A DNA stretch of 64,000 bases from Hemicentrotus pulcherrimus (GCA_003118195.1 BEXV01000329.1:164131-228130), one strand, 5' to 3'. Shown: positions 37,276-50,120, counted from the first letter of the stretch. A program made the numbers and translations. The notes: generated by a model not told the origin, from the letters alone.

Positions 37276-38098
37276 TTTTGTATCAACTAACTCCTGAAGA
37301 GAAATTAAAAATATATAATAAAACAAAATACTCGTCTCCCGCTGAAAGAAAATCTCAACTGCAAAAGTGAAATTGAAAGAGAAAGTGCTTGGGCACCTGC
37401 ATTAAACTAAATAATACAGATCTGAAACTTATATATCACATTACTCTAACTCTCAAATAATTGAGACTGTCAAAAGAGACTTCCCTGAAAAGTCAAAGAA
37501 TGCCAAATGTAGCTCCCTTTTGTGCGCACTTCTCCGGTCCATTTCGTAACGAGCTAGTATTCGCAAATTAAATATAGCTATTTGTTTTGTAGCTCTGCAA
37601 AAACCGACCCCGTAAAAGCCAACAAAAGTGTACGATCAAATCAGCAATATACACACAAAAGAGATGGCTATACAGAGTCAACGTGCACAAAAGAACATCT
37701 TCCTATAATTTGGTGAGATAGATAATATTTCACTTTCGTTGTCTTTCCCTTTGATGCTTTGAGTGCCAATTACGACTAGATACATGTACGAAGTGCAGGC
37801 TGGATTTGGAAGAAGCAAGGTCACATCGAAAGAAGAAAAAAAAAAAAGGAACACATAAAAATTGAGACCCCCCAGGCAAACAAAATGTTAAGAGAATAAA
37901 AAGATTGAAAGTTTTGATCTCAATTTGAGTAGGAGGGGGGATGGAAGAGGCGAGGCAAAATAAGTGGGTCGTTGCTGAAATACAATGACGATGCTTGGTG
38001 AAATCTTTCTTCTTTCCAAGGGGGAAGGACAGAAAAAGTAAAATCAAATGAGCTGCGTTATGTGGCAATTACCCTGGTATATCCAACTAGAAAACAAG

Positions 38099-38147
38099 AG
38101 AGGCGGAGATAGATAGACAGAAAGATGGAGAGAGAAATAGAAAGAGG

Positions 38148-38178
<31 letters not shown>

Positions 38179-38200
38179 ACAGATAGATAGAGAGAGAAAG
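38099..38200 (+). repeat. GA-rich tract with GATA units
   Basis: About 100 bases of GA and AGATAGAT repeats. Confidence 0.85.
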
Positions 38201-39204
38201 CTGATAATTGAATATAGGGGAGGAGGGATAGTTCTTGTTTGAATAAAGACGAGAGCGAACGATCTAGGAGCGATGTGAATATAATTTGGTGAGTAGTAAT
38301 GGGTCATATCAACATATTTTCTTCCAAGATGAATGCACTGCTGTCTCTCCACCTACCATCAACGTACTCCAGATAAACAGGAAGACGAGTGACGAGATAA
38401 AATGATTTGAAAAGTGGCAGATATAACGAAGTACAAATAGATAACAAATAGATAACTTGGTAAGCTTCTATTGCGCCTTATTGTCCTTTGTTCGACGTAA
38501 GTTTCACCCAGTTAGCATTACAGTACAATATCCGTCGCTCGTGCACATGCCTTTAACTAGCCTTCACTTTCCATTAACCCAGTGATGGTAATTCATTTTC
38601 AATTTATGATGCATGTGGGCGAACCATTCTTTTTCTAATCGAAGTTGATTGGAGAGAGATGCACCTAAACTTTCTTTATCTTTTTTCTCTAACTAAATCG
38701 ACGACGCATAGATATACAAAAACCAACAGTACTGTAAAGATCATTATTCGGAACTTTTTTCTTCTTGTAATTCTTTCGCCCGCTCTTTTCCGCTTCGTAA
38801 TTCGAATTTCAGCCTTAGGTTACGTGTCCATATTAAAACTTAAAATCAAGAGAAAATGTGTACTAACGAGTGGGTAACAGCTCTCCCAATCTTTTGCTAC
38901 TCTGTCACGCCTCAACTGCAGGCAATGTTCACTGTTTATCTAGGCGAGTCGATAATCGTCCTGTGGCAAATTTGCAAAAAACGGCCAAATTTGAATGATT
39001 AAAGAAAAAGAGAAGAAGAAAAGGATGGCGAGAGAGAAAAGGTAAGGTTATAGTGATCCTAAAGACTTTCTTTGGACTGTGCGCTCTCCGAAACAAAAAC
39101 GGCGCGAATCGGTGGTCTATTTACCACTTGTAATTATTCCAGACGATCATTGGGAAAAGCACGCACTGATGAATAATCGGGCAATCGGAGCAATATCGGC
39201 GCGA

Positions 39205-39222
39205 GCTAATTATTAAATTAGC
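39205..39222. promoter_or_regulatory. Inverted pair of homeodomain sites
   Basis: GCTAATT-ATTA-AATTAGC consists of two TAATT half sites in mirror orientation with a 4-base spacer. This arrangement suits a paired-class or dimeric homeodomain. It sits in a GC-richer unique block (39060-39245). Confidence 0.35.
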
Positions 39223-39595
39223 CGTCTTGCCGAATATTCATGGTCTTCTATGTAAACGCCAGAACAGAACAGAAAGCCGAAATCGAATTCTAAAATGCCT
39301 TCGAAGTGAGGTGGTGGGAGGGGAAAGAAGGAGAAGCAAAATAATGCAACGCTTGACTAAAAGAAATAAAATTAGGATAGCTGAGTGAGATATAAAAAAA
39401 GGGTAAACGGCGGGAGGGAGATAGAAAAAAACATTTCTTGACAAACTTCACTGATCACCGAGAAATTAGCAAATCTAATTTCGGGTAATTTTGTTACGGG
39501 CTCGACCAAAATGTGGTTAGTGTTTCAATCGAGTGTCTTGCGCGGGCAATCGGCGCGCGATGGCTGCAAATCAAAGAAGCGAATAAAATCAATGA

Positions 39596-39780
39596 ATAGA
39601 AACCAAGTGGAAGGAACGGTTCGGTTTAGGAGAGAGAGGAAGAGAGATCGAAAGATCGGAGAAAAAGAAAGAGTGAAAGATAGAAAGAGAGAGAAAGAGA
39701 GAGAGAGGGAGAAGGGGGACGATGAACAATGTTAGAAATAAGGGAGGGAGAAGAAAAAAAGGAAATAAACAGGGAAAATA
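39596..39780 (+). repeat. Purine-rich GA tract
   Basis: GA/GAAA repeats, densest at 39628-39718, then a purine-rich tail. Confidence 0.8.
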
Positions 39781-41549
39781 GACACATTGATGAGCGATGG
39801 AGAGATTATTGTATGAGGCGGGAATGAGAAATAAGCGGTAACTGAAAAATATTGCGATAGCGATACGGGTTTTGCTTCCTTTCAGGAATGATGATGATAA
39901 TTTAATCTTGTTAATAATTAAGTAGAATATATTATGGAATATGGTGCCATGGATATCTCTTAAAATGGAAGCCCTTTGAAGTTGTGTAATTAAAGATAAT
40001 TTTTATATTATTACACGAAACAGCAATTGAAAAAATGCCATGGAAACTTTGTATACGTGAAGCTAAAAGGCGAGCAACTGGTCACCTAAAAATGCGAAAA
40101 GAATAATTACACGTGATAGACAAAGATGGAGAAAAGGAGATGGAGAAAGAACTAGAGGAAATGGATACTCGTAAGGAGAGATGCCAAGGCAATGATAGTG
40201 TTGTCACCTTCTAAAACATGTGTAATTGGACATCTTCTCTTACCGTCTCAGATATCAGTTTACCCTCAATTCTGTTTCGTATGTAAACATCGCTACGCGT
40301 GCCTCTAATAAAAAATGAGTTCAAGATCTTCGCTGGTGCACAATTCTCAACTCACCATAGTCTAGTAGTGCGTAGCCGACTATTTTTTCTCGAGACTACT
40401 CTTTCATGTTGAATTCCTACACTGTAAATATTCTCTTGATTAACATTTGAGTGCCGATTATATTCTCTCAATATTTCTGTGATAATGACTCTCCTGGTCA
40501 TGTTGGTGGCTAAATATTTGTTTTTAATAATTTTATTGCAATAAATAATTTTGTAAATACACATACGGGCACGACTTGCCCAAAAGAATGGGATTAAGGT
40601 CTTTAGGCTACTTTATCACATTTTCAGTTTAAGAATTTAGTGAGCGAGGGACCAAATATTCTGACTTTGTCCTCAAAATAAACTGGGTAGGATATTAATA
40701 ATGAAAATAGACCCCGCTACCTCAATATGATGTGGCGATTACCTGAATATTGGCAATTTCAATTTTAAAACAAAAATTGTAGGGGCGACCACTGTCGCGT
40801 AAACCTTCGCTCGTGTGGTAAATATTCTCATCATAAATATCATTGTGTGACATCGTCTAATTCATAATGATTATTTGCTGGAAATAAACTTTCATAACAG
40901 CTCATGTCGTGATGATCAACAAGTCGTGATCAAGCATTTATGATTCGTAAACCAAGTGAAATACATGCACCCACAATCTTTTTTTCTTTTTTTAAGAGGC
41001 AAAGAAAATTAATTTATCAGAAGATAGGAGCATTCATACCCGTCTCACACGTACATGTAATCTTTAATAAAAAATGACGTTTTCATTTTATTTTGAATCT
41101 TTTGGAGAAGTTAAAGTATTTGTGTGTGGTAGGAATATCATAAAAAATCCCCCGTAATCATGATTTTATCATTAATTTTGCTTCAACTGCATATTAGCAT
41201 GTCACACATTTCAATGGTTAATGCACAGGTTTTAAATTCTGATAATTTGTTTTAATAGATCCGAATAAATAGATCTGTAAACACTACTTTTCAAGCTAGT
41301 TTCATTGCTGGCTTGGCATCATACATGCACAACGTACTGATCCCTTCTAAAAACATTTATAACCTGCACATGCCTCACCGGTCTAAACAAATTCAGCTAG
41401 TTAGAGAAAAACAGCATATATCATCAAAATAAACTGAAACTTTCGCTCTATTTCGCTCACCAAGAAGCAATATCATTAGGGGTTTATTTCGGTTATGAGT
41501 TTATGAAAGCCTAAAATCGATGATTTAAGTCTCTAATCTGGTCGCTAAA

Positions 41550-41600
41550 GGTCACGTGGTAAGGATGAGCCTGTACAAAAGATCCAATTAGTCAGCTGCT
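41550..41600. promoter_or_regulatory. E-boxes and homeodomain core
   Basis: CACGTG (41553-41558), CAATTAG (41585-41591) and CAGCTG (41593-41598) lie within 50 bases, in a unique-looking 300-base stretch with further TAAT and GATTA motifs. Enhancer identity is inference only. Confidence 0.25.
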
Positions 41601-41801
41601 CACGATGGCTGCCGGGTTTATGTAATTACTCACATTTTCTGAAATCTTATTAGGAAGGCTGTCCAAACAGTGTTGGAATCTTTTTATTTGATCATCAGGA
41701 GTGAAGATACGTCTGGGGAAAGCCTGATTATGTTAGGTTGATGAATCGCCGTCTGATGATGCTTAGCGTGTGATTAAGACGTTTATTATCGGCTTCAAGG
41801 T

Positions 41802-41880
41802 GAAAGACGGAGAGAGAGGGGGAGAGAGAGACAGAGAGAGGGAGAGAGAGAAAGAGAGAGATAAACGAAAGAGGAGATAG
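41802..41880 (+). repeat. GA microsatellite
   Basis: Interrupted (GA)n, about 75 bases. Confidence 0.85.
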
Positions 41881-43377
41881 AAAACTTTGATTTTTAAAGG
41901 TCATTCAAATTGGTTTCGCAAGAGATTTCCATGATCTTTTTATAATTGTTGATGCTCATGCAGATGTTAAGAAACTTAAGTTCGAAAAAATGTTGGAATG
42001 ACTTTAAATAATGTCACATGGGTAAAATAGAAAAGTAGAAGTGGTCAAGATAAAAATCGGATAAAATTCAGAAGACGAGAGGTGGGGGCCAGATTGGAAA
42101 CAGTTTACATGAGGTAAGAAGTACATGTACTCCTATAAGAAGAAAGGGAACATGTTAAAAGGGAGAGGAGGAACGAGAAGGAATGTAACAAACATCGGGG
42201 CGGTATTGTGGTAATTGGGGGCACCCATACTGGGTGGATACAATTTGAATGAAAGCGGTCATCGAATTCACCTGAGCAACGCCACGACATTCAAGCACAG
42301 GAAGAAAATTAGTGTCTAAATCTGTAAATGAAATGATTGTGAAATTAAGATTGAGACACATTCTTGATAGATAAAGTTCATATCTTCTTCGGAAATTCTA
42401 GAACAATCATGACTACTTAGAACGATAAATAAAGTTTTGAGAAGATGGAAACTGTATTGTCACGAGCACTTAATGAGATGAGGTAAGAAAATGTTATGCT
42501 ACCTTTATGGGTAAGAGTGTATTGTATTGTGAGGACATCTGTTTAAAAACGATAGAAACGAGTAGAAGTGTGAAAATGTAACACTTTTCCCTTTTCACTT
42601 GATGTCAGCCCTAACCACTGCTAAAGGAATTTGTTTCCGAATTAGTTTACTCTTTAGTGTCCTCTGTTAAAATCTTCACATTAGACCTAACAATGTTATC
42701 GAATTTGTCCCCAACTTACAAATCAAATTACAAGACCCATCTTGTCATTGCTGCTAGCTGTATCCATCAACTGTGAATTATTGTAATGCACTGACAATCC
42801 TGATCAAAGTCCATTCAAAACCCTAATCAGTCGCAAAAATAAATTATTCATCACGACAACCTCAAATAATCGTAATGGGCTTCTTACCATAAACCACTGA
42901 ATTCAGACGGTGTAAAGCGAGGGACGGGAGAAGGGGGCAACACCAGGTTTATTTTTCTCTCCCTACCTGCCAGCGAGTATGGCCATTTTCATCCATGGCA
43001 GACGACAATGTTATAAATGGCAGTTTGATTTTGTCTTCATCCATATTAAGGGGCGCGCTCGGTGCATTCAACAAATTGAATCATAATTACACGGTATTCG
43101 GCGCCAAAACGCAGGCAGGTGCAACATCCCAATTTGAGATGGTTTTTAGTGATGCGTTCCCTTGTTTTGCCAAGGTGGACAACCTGATGACGAGCAAGGC
43201 TAGATACAATGCGCCTTAATGAATTGCAAATGGCGCTTATGATATTAGTCTCGCTTGAGAGAGAGATAAAAGAAAACAAGTAGTGGGTAGTAAATGGCGG
43301 TTTAAATATTTCACTTTAAGTTTCAGTCTTGTTTTGCCTGCATGCTCGCGCGACGTCATAGCTTTGGATTTTCATTC

Positions 43378-43392
43378 TTAACCCTTTCGTCA
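43378..43392 (+). repeat. Second copy of the TTAACCCTTTCGTCA end
   Basis: This is an exact 15-base match to 7671-7685. No matching right end is obvious before the adjacent MITE at 43523. Confidence 0.4.
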
Positions 43393-43522
43393 CCACCGGC
43401 TAAGCGACACAGGTCACGTTGCGTCAATACGATTGCGTTATTCAAACTCTATTCAAGCTTTTAAAGGAAGATAGTCGCGTTGCGCATGAGGTGTCATTTC
43501 AATCGCGTCATAATTGCGCTCA

Positions 43523-43912
43523 TTAAAGGGGTCGTTTAACAATGGAAAAACTGAGATACACGGCCCTATATACGTGTTATCAGTGTCTGTGATATAGTGT
43601 GATATTGAAGCCCTAAAAAATTGCGCTTCAAAATGATCAAGAAGTGCCTCCTAAAAGTAAAAATCTTTGAGTGACCGGTTTTACCATACTCGTTTTCCCC
43701 AATAGACTGTAGTGTTATGACAAACCGTTTGGCAAACGGTTTTCAAATTTTGTAATTCAAATCATAAATATCTTGATAATCAGACAGGTGATCGGCTTGT
43801 AAAATTCATAGGGTTAATGAATGACCTAAAGATTTATAATTATCATTCGCAGCATGAGCTAAATCCAGAATTTTGTTCCAGAATCTGAGGCAAAGTTACC
43901 GGATCCCTTTAA
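43523..43912. mobile_element. MITE copy A with TTAA flanks (piggyBac-like signature)
   Basis: A 390-base element begins TTAA-AGGGGTCG and ends CGGATCCCT-TTAA. It is closely related along its length to 62685-63039. Shared blocks include TTATCAGTGTCTGTGATAT, GCGCTTCAAAATGATCAAG, GTGACCGGTTTTACCATAC and ATAAATATCTTGATAATCAG. TTAA on both sides of both copies is the target duplication used by piggyBac-type transposases. No coding capacity. Whether TTAA is duplication or terminus needs an empty site. Confidence 0.75.
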
Positions 43913-44453
43913 GCCAGTGAAGGTAGTTATAGCCCGTACACATGTGATTCAACGCAATGCGTACACTGTTTATCTTGCAATCGTTTTATTTGAAGGCATT
44001 ACTCTCACAGGTAATGGCGCATCAAGGACAGCACCAGTCATTGACGCAGTACCACGTCAGTAAACTGACTCATCGTGGGCAACGGAGAAAAGGCTGATAA
44101 GCCGTGAATTGTTGATAAATGGAGATCCTGTCGTATTTGAATAGTCCGTGTCAAATATTACTGAACAATCCAAACCTTAATAAGCTTGAAAATACGACGT
44201 GTTAATTTGATCAGCTACCACGGACTGAAACATTTTCTCACGAATCTTACCGGTTTGATATTGAATCTGATTCATTAATACAAATTAATTACAGGCGCCA
44301 ACGAAAAATTGATTGAATGAAACTACTATTTGGTTCATTGTTACCCCCAATGACTCGCTGCTGACGGTGTAGTGCTGCTAGTAGTAATTACCTAAACCAA
44401 AATCTCGCACGATGTCGCTATCCGAGTGCTAAACAGACGGAACGTATGCCCAA

Positions 44454-44470
44454 CCCCCCCCCCCCCCCCC
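44454..44470 (+). repeat. C17 run
   Basis: Homopolymer followed by ACCCCAC. The true length is likely uncertain in the assembly. Confidence 0.9.
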
Positions 44471-45209
44471 ACCCCACTCCGGGTCGGAATGACCGCATGC
44501 GTGTTACCAAAATGTTACCTTCTGGCTCTCCAGAGTCGATTAATGTTGTGAGTTTGTTTCTACAGCATTTCATGGGCGAAATTATAATTGAGCAACACAT
44601 TTTTTTGAGTACATTTGTAGTACTTTGAGTACTTTTTGTAGAATGAAATAGTAGGAGGGCGGAAACCATTATCGTTCCTATAGTTAAGAGATTTCAGAAG
44701 AAGAGTTTATACATCTTCAACATCATTAGTTTAACCTTCATGACCACTGTTTGCATCAAAAGTCATTCGGTCTGTTTCTGTCAACACAGTTGTCCAGGAG
44801 AGAAGAAATATTTTCAACAATGCCACCGACTCTGGTATGTGACATCTAGCAACATGTAATCATTAAAGTGTCATTAAAATACCGTATTATAAAGTCCAAT
44901 TTACACACGCTTTGCTCGCTTTAAATGGCGCAGCCAGCGTTCGACCCACTATCAAATACCAGGTTCTGGTTCCAATACAGACAGACCCGGAGTGGATAAT
45001 TTGTAACACGGGAATTACTCCCTCCTCATCAAGGCTGTTAATTAGATGTCAGTTCTTTAGAGGCCATTTGTATTAATACCTACTCATCATCGATGACAGG
45101 TCATAATAGCGGGGCTTACTAACCGCTCATTTACTGCAGATTTGCAAACAATTTAGCGCGAGTGATGAACAACACGATTGCCAGAAGTTAAGGCAGCGTT
45201 TTTGATTTG

Positions 45210-46212
45210 TACAGGGTGGGACAAGAAATAATGGAACCAAAATAATCCTCGCAGAGAATTCCAGTTCATAGATAATATGTTTGTTTTTTCTCGTCTTCCT
45301 ATTTTCCTTCCCACTTTCCCTCATTTCGCATCTCCAGTTGGGATCTTATTTTCTATCCGCGGTGTTCATGAGACACTGATAAGTTTTTCTTTTTTCAATT
45401 TGGATTTGTTTTAGTCTCATGCATGTAAATATTAGTTTACGATATTGTTATCTTTCCTGACCATACATAACATGTAAATGACATATGTTTCTATTTAATA
45501 AAAGTAAACCAAATTATCACATTAAAAAAAGATCAAAGTAACATCCCAATTTTAAATAAAAACATACAAAATCAAGCAAGATTTATCTACATGATGAAAA
45601 GTTTCAGCATGGTTTAATTCCGAGCAACAGACAACATATGAATCTCTCTAATATACGATGATTAATAGTTTCCTATTTTGTATAATTTAACCTAACACAA
45701 GCGTTATCTGAGGGAATTGATGATGGATGATATTTCGTATAAACAGAGAGCACATACGCATCGACTTATAGCTTTGAAAAAGGGTCCTTCCGTTATAGGC
45801 TTTAAAAAATAAAAAAGAATGTTGTATAGCTATTTGCGACCGATCTTGAAATCTTTGCGGTCGGCATTGAAGAAAAAAAAATGTTACCGTTTTTTAGAAG
45901 AAAAAAAATGTATTTAAGCCTCAGAACGGAAAAATATCAGCCCAAAGAGGGAGTTATAAAAAAAAATTTTAAATAAAATATATTACCGACCGACCGACCC
46001 ATGTTTTGCACCTAAAGGGCAATACAACATTTGTAGATATTATGTTAGGCCTAATGAGCCCACTGCTCGACCACTGAGACATTACGCTTCTTTGAAAAAG
46101 GCATAATGTCTATGCTTATTATTTACACAATTTTCTAACACAATTATCCCAATTGTTTTATATTGCAAAGAGCAGGGCAAGGGTGGTGCGAATTTTATTG
46201 GGGCACCCTGTA
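45210..46212. mobile_element. Possible decayed mariner-like element
   Basis: TACAGGGTG at the left (45210-45218) and CACCCTGTA at the right (46204-46212) are exact inverted repeats about 1 kb apart with TA at both outer edges, as in Tc1/mariner elements. Weak similarity continues inward. There is no transposase reading frame. The 9-base match could be chance. Confidence 0.3.
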
Positions 46213-46349
46213 TCATTATTTTATATCGATCTAACCTGTGGAACGTGAGAGTTTGTGTTGTAACTCGGGCTGATAATTCAATGATCTAAAGGCTCTACCA
46301 TTGAGCGTTCATTAGCACACAGAATTATGCCATCTAAGCGACATTGATC

Positions 46350-46690
46350 ACTATTAGGATGATTTTATTCCAATTTATCAAATCTAATTACAATTTGATC
46401 AAATGGGCGATGTCGTGTGTTTTCCCCTCATTTGAGCAAGCTCAGAAACCAAGCTATTAATTCACCTTGAATCGTTATCATGGATAATTGGATAAAGAAA
46501 GAAAAGTGTGATATTCTATAGAAGATAAAGGTTGTCGCGTCAATGATTTGGACAATCTTTGAGCTTGAATACTCATCATTTGGTTGCCATTGGAGTAGAA
46601 AATATGGTCTAATTGACGTTTAAGTGGCACTAATCATTAACATGCATAGTATGGGCATTTTAATTGGGGCATGTAATAATGATTAGGTAG
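46350..46690. promoter_or_regulatory. Cluster of homeodomain-type cores
   Basis: TAATTA (46385-46390), ATTAATT near 46456, GATAATTGGAT near 46482, TAATTG (46610-46615), TAATCATTAA near 46632 and TTTAATTGG near 46659 occur in non-repetitive DNA. It is a candidate distal enhancer, unproven without conservation or chromatin data. Confidence 0.25.
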
Positions 46691-48164
46691 GATTTGGAAG
46701 GGAGTGGGTGTGCATATTGTGCTCTTGATCTTTAGATGACGAGGTTGAATCAATGATGATCATAAAATTAAAACGCTTAAGCAAGATCAAAACTGCTTCT
46801 AAGTTGGGAAGAACTTATTGGAGTCATGTAATTAATTCATGACGTGCCAATTATGACTGATTTAATTGTTTATCACGAATGTATTTGTAATCAAAGACTA
46901 TTTCGCTCAAAGTTAGTGCATGTCCTGTTGAGCGGTGTGGCAACTGTGTTTAATGGATATCACGTGATTGAGTGCCACCGAGACACCCCGTATCCATGAA
47001 CACGGTTGCCGATATCAGGAGCATGGGGGAGGGAGGGGCTTGAAGGCCGGGGGTAGTTATTGTATCTTCCAAATAAATTCGAAATTAAATGTATCTAGGA
47101 ATGTTTAACCAAGATTAATATTTTTGCTCCCACCAGCTATCATGACGATGGGTTGTGTTGTCCAATTTTAGACGGAGTCTCTTCGGAATGTTATCATTAG
47201 TATCTTTCTATAATGTAACCTTCGTTTGGATTGGGTAATTTGGGGACGTATTTTAATAATATTTCTTTGTCAATAGTTGAAAAATGACCGATACTTAATC
47301 AATCTTTCCATTTTTCCCAAAAATACGCGTTGATACAACAAAAACACCTTTCTAATGATTGTGACATCCCAGTAGAGAGGTGCTTTCAATGATATCAAGA
47401 TAGTTTTAAGGATAAAATTAACCGAGGATTGCAACATTGGCCCAACATTGATATTCTCCCAAGGACCTGTCTCTCGTAGGTCTCTATATAATATATCACA
47501 TGACCTTAAGCACAGCCTAGATTATTCATTTGACCGCGTACAAATCAATACGATTCATCCTCCACGCTTGAACATCTCCCATTTAGATATGTTTGTCAAA
47601 ATAAAAGTGTAAAAAGTGCAGGTAGTCTGCCAGAGAAAAGTGTCGATGTCTTCTACACTAGTCTTGTTGCTCAGACAGAGTTTGAAAACAGTAGGTCTCT
47701 CTCAATTGGTTTATTTGATGCCCAAGTAATATTAATCTATCATAACAAGCGTGTACTTTTTTATAATTTGGGAAGACATTGAAGTGCACATACCTCATTC
47801 TGTCACACATGGACGTTAATTGGTGGTCCCATGCAGAAATGTATTCTTATACAGAACTGAAACGCGCTCTTAAGTAAATCAGCAGCAAATTTATCATAGT
47901 AACCATCATCGACGGAATCATCATCATCTTCGTCGTAGTCATTATCATTTTTGGCATTATCGTCATCATTATGACAGTATTGGTATTTACTCTGATAGTT
48001 GTGATGTGTTAATAACTTTTAAAGGTGACTCTATAGTCCCTACATAATATGGCGGTGTTAAGTAGGTTAATAGGAAATGAATAAGCTGGAAAGAGCATGC
48101 TTGATGCGGTATAGGAAGTAAATAAAAGGGATTATGCGTATGAATGTATCAAGAACATGTATAT

Positions 48165-48318
48165 TTGTCCTTTTATATGTCATTAGTCTTTAATTTTATG
48201 TTTACATGTTTAATGCTGTATTTAAGTATCATGGTGGTTTAACCTTGTGTAAATGACCTGCAATTCAGCTTCGGCTGCCAGGACGTCATGTGAATAAACC
48301 CTATTGAATTGAATTCAA
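48165..48318 (+). mobile_element. LINE-like 3' end with TTGAATTGAATT tail
   Basis: CTGCAATTCAGCTTCGGCTG, then ATGTGAATAAACCCTATTGA and a TTGAATTGAATTC tail, resembles the 3' ends of CR1/L2-type non-LTR retrotransposons. Only the 3' end is present. Confidence 0.5.
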
Positions 48319-48929
48319 TGTGATGAAGTACATTTTGTCTGAAAACTATTGAGATGATGAATACAGCCCTGTCCGCAGATGACGAAGACTTCCGTTATAA
48401 TATATAGCAACATGCTCTGTCCGTGGTCATAGACTACGCTCCCTCGTCACCGATGTCAGAGCACATCTTCCAGGCTGTTCCCCGATGGGCGGTGACCCGG
48501 CTTGAATCAACACAGATCCCGTGCAGCTAATCGTTTGCGGATGATTAATGAAGCCTTATTGGTCCAGATTGCTCAAGTTAAAATCCTCTAATTGAATTAA
48601 GCAGCAAGCTCTTTAATCCAGTTACCGAGTAATGAAGCGAAGGGGAAGAGGAGAGAGGGGATGAAGAGCGTGTAAGAGTCGTTGAGAGGATGGGTATACC
48701 TGTCATCTTCGTTGGGGGTCGTGGCCGGTGTCTGCTTCGCTTCCAGCCGCACCTCCAAGAGGGATGATCATGGGCCCGAGGTGGCGAATGATTATCATTG
48801 TTTTCTGAAAATAGTCGGGATGATTTCTGTCTAGGAGATGGAATTTCACTCATTGATATCAATGAAACATAGAGGCAAATGACTTCTTAAATTATCACCA
48901 TAAGCTCATATCTTTGAGCAAATATATAA

Positions 48930-49141
48930 TGGCCCAAAGCGAGAGATAATAGGAGGAAGGAGGAATGTGGAGACTGGGGAGGGACAGAGAGAGTCTGAGA
49001 AGGGATAAGAGGAAAAGGGGAATAACAAGTGAGAGTAAGGGTAGATGGAGAGCGAGAGAAGAAAGGATAAATATATAGAAAGATAGAAAGAGAGATGGGA
49101 GGAAGAGGGAGAGAGAGAGAGAGAGAGAGAGGGAGATAGAT
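48930..49141 (+). repeat. Purine-rich tract with GA microsatellite
   Basis: About 200 bases are mainly A/G, with pure (GA)n at 49108-49132. Confidence 0.85.
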
Positions 49142-50120
49142 ATTTCGCAGAAGAATCACTTAGGCGACATTACTGTTAGCTACGGAAGATATGAACTTCT
49201 TATTAAAATTGTTGGTTGATACCATGAGTATACATGTCTGGACCCCGTCATGCTGTCAAACGCAAATAAGTTGCGATTAATATCAACTCTTTATAACTCT
49301 TTATAAACTGAATAGTGTAATGTAATTCGTGAAGCAGACGGTCAGAGAGAGATAGAAAGGGGGAGATTTCAAAGAAGACGGAGAGAGAGAATGTGAAGAT
49401 GGTTTGATACATGTAGGCCGAAGTAGACAAACGACAAAGAATTTAATCGCATTGACTTCTTTTGATGGATCCTAATGAATATCAACAAGTTTTTAAATTA
49501 CTTTCCTAAAAAATCTTCAATCTCATTCCAGCAAATACGATCATTCATTATAGAAAGGATGAATTCCATTATCTGATTGACCTTGTAGTCATCAATCATA
49601 TTGTAGCAATAATCAAATGGAAACAAAATGACTACAATACATTGAAACACAAATGACTTATTTGGTATATTTAGCGATGGTTTAAAATATTCGAGACTCA
49701 TCATTAATACTTAAGGGGGAAATTTAAAATTTAGATTTCAGACTATGACGTATACCAAGTGCATTTCCAATCTCAATCAATCGCTGACCATTAATGCTAA
49801 AAGTACTTTTCACATTCAAGAAGTCATAATGACAATTACTTTTGCACGTCTTTTTTGTGTTCCATCGTCCATTGTTTACAACCCATGCATAGCCGTAATA
49901 TCAACATTATATTCCTACCGCCCCAAAAAATCTATCTGTAATGCAAATTTGGCTGCAGATGGAATTGTAAGGTTTGAACTTTAGTCGTATTGTCATGGTA
50001 AATAGAAAGAACCAGCACTAATTATGATGACGGAAATTGTTTTTCATTTCGTTTGATAGAAATGGCCTTGGCTGAGGAAACAGTGAAATAATCGCCATTA
50101 TCCCCATCCCCACAATGAAC

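Larger units (their letters stand above)
33431..38700. other. Gene-free flank (33.4-38.7 kb)
   Basis: No gene recognised. It contains a short perfect palindrome (33450-33471), a SINE-like element (34156-34330), an imperfect tandem duplication (37086-37275) and a GA tract (38099-38200). The stretch 36180-36640 is unique-looking with several ATCGAT/TAAT-type motifs. Confidence 0.65.
38701..43522. other. Gene-free flank (38.7-43.5 kb)
   Basis: No gene recognised. It holds purine tracts (39596-39780, 41802-41880) and several unique stretches with clustered TAAT-type cores (39060-39245, 41500-41790, 42850-43250). A 74-codon ORF at 42995-43219 has no recognisable domain. Confidence 0.6.
43913..48164. 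other. Gene-free flank (43.9-48.2 kb)
   Basis: No gene recognised. It includes a C17 run (44454-44470), a possible mariner-like remnant (45210-46212), and a long unique stretch (46220-47060) rich in homeodomain-type cores. Confidence 0.6.

Noticed and set aside
42995..43219. 74-codon plus-strand ORF with fairly normal amino-acid composition
   Set aside because: No domain, no clear splice partners; the block looks more like non-coding unique sequence.
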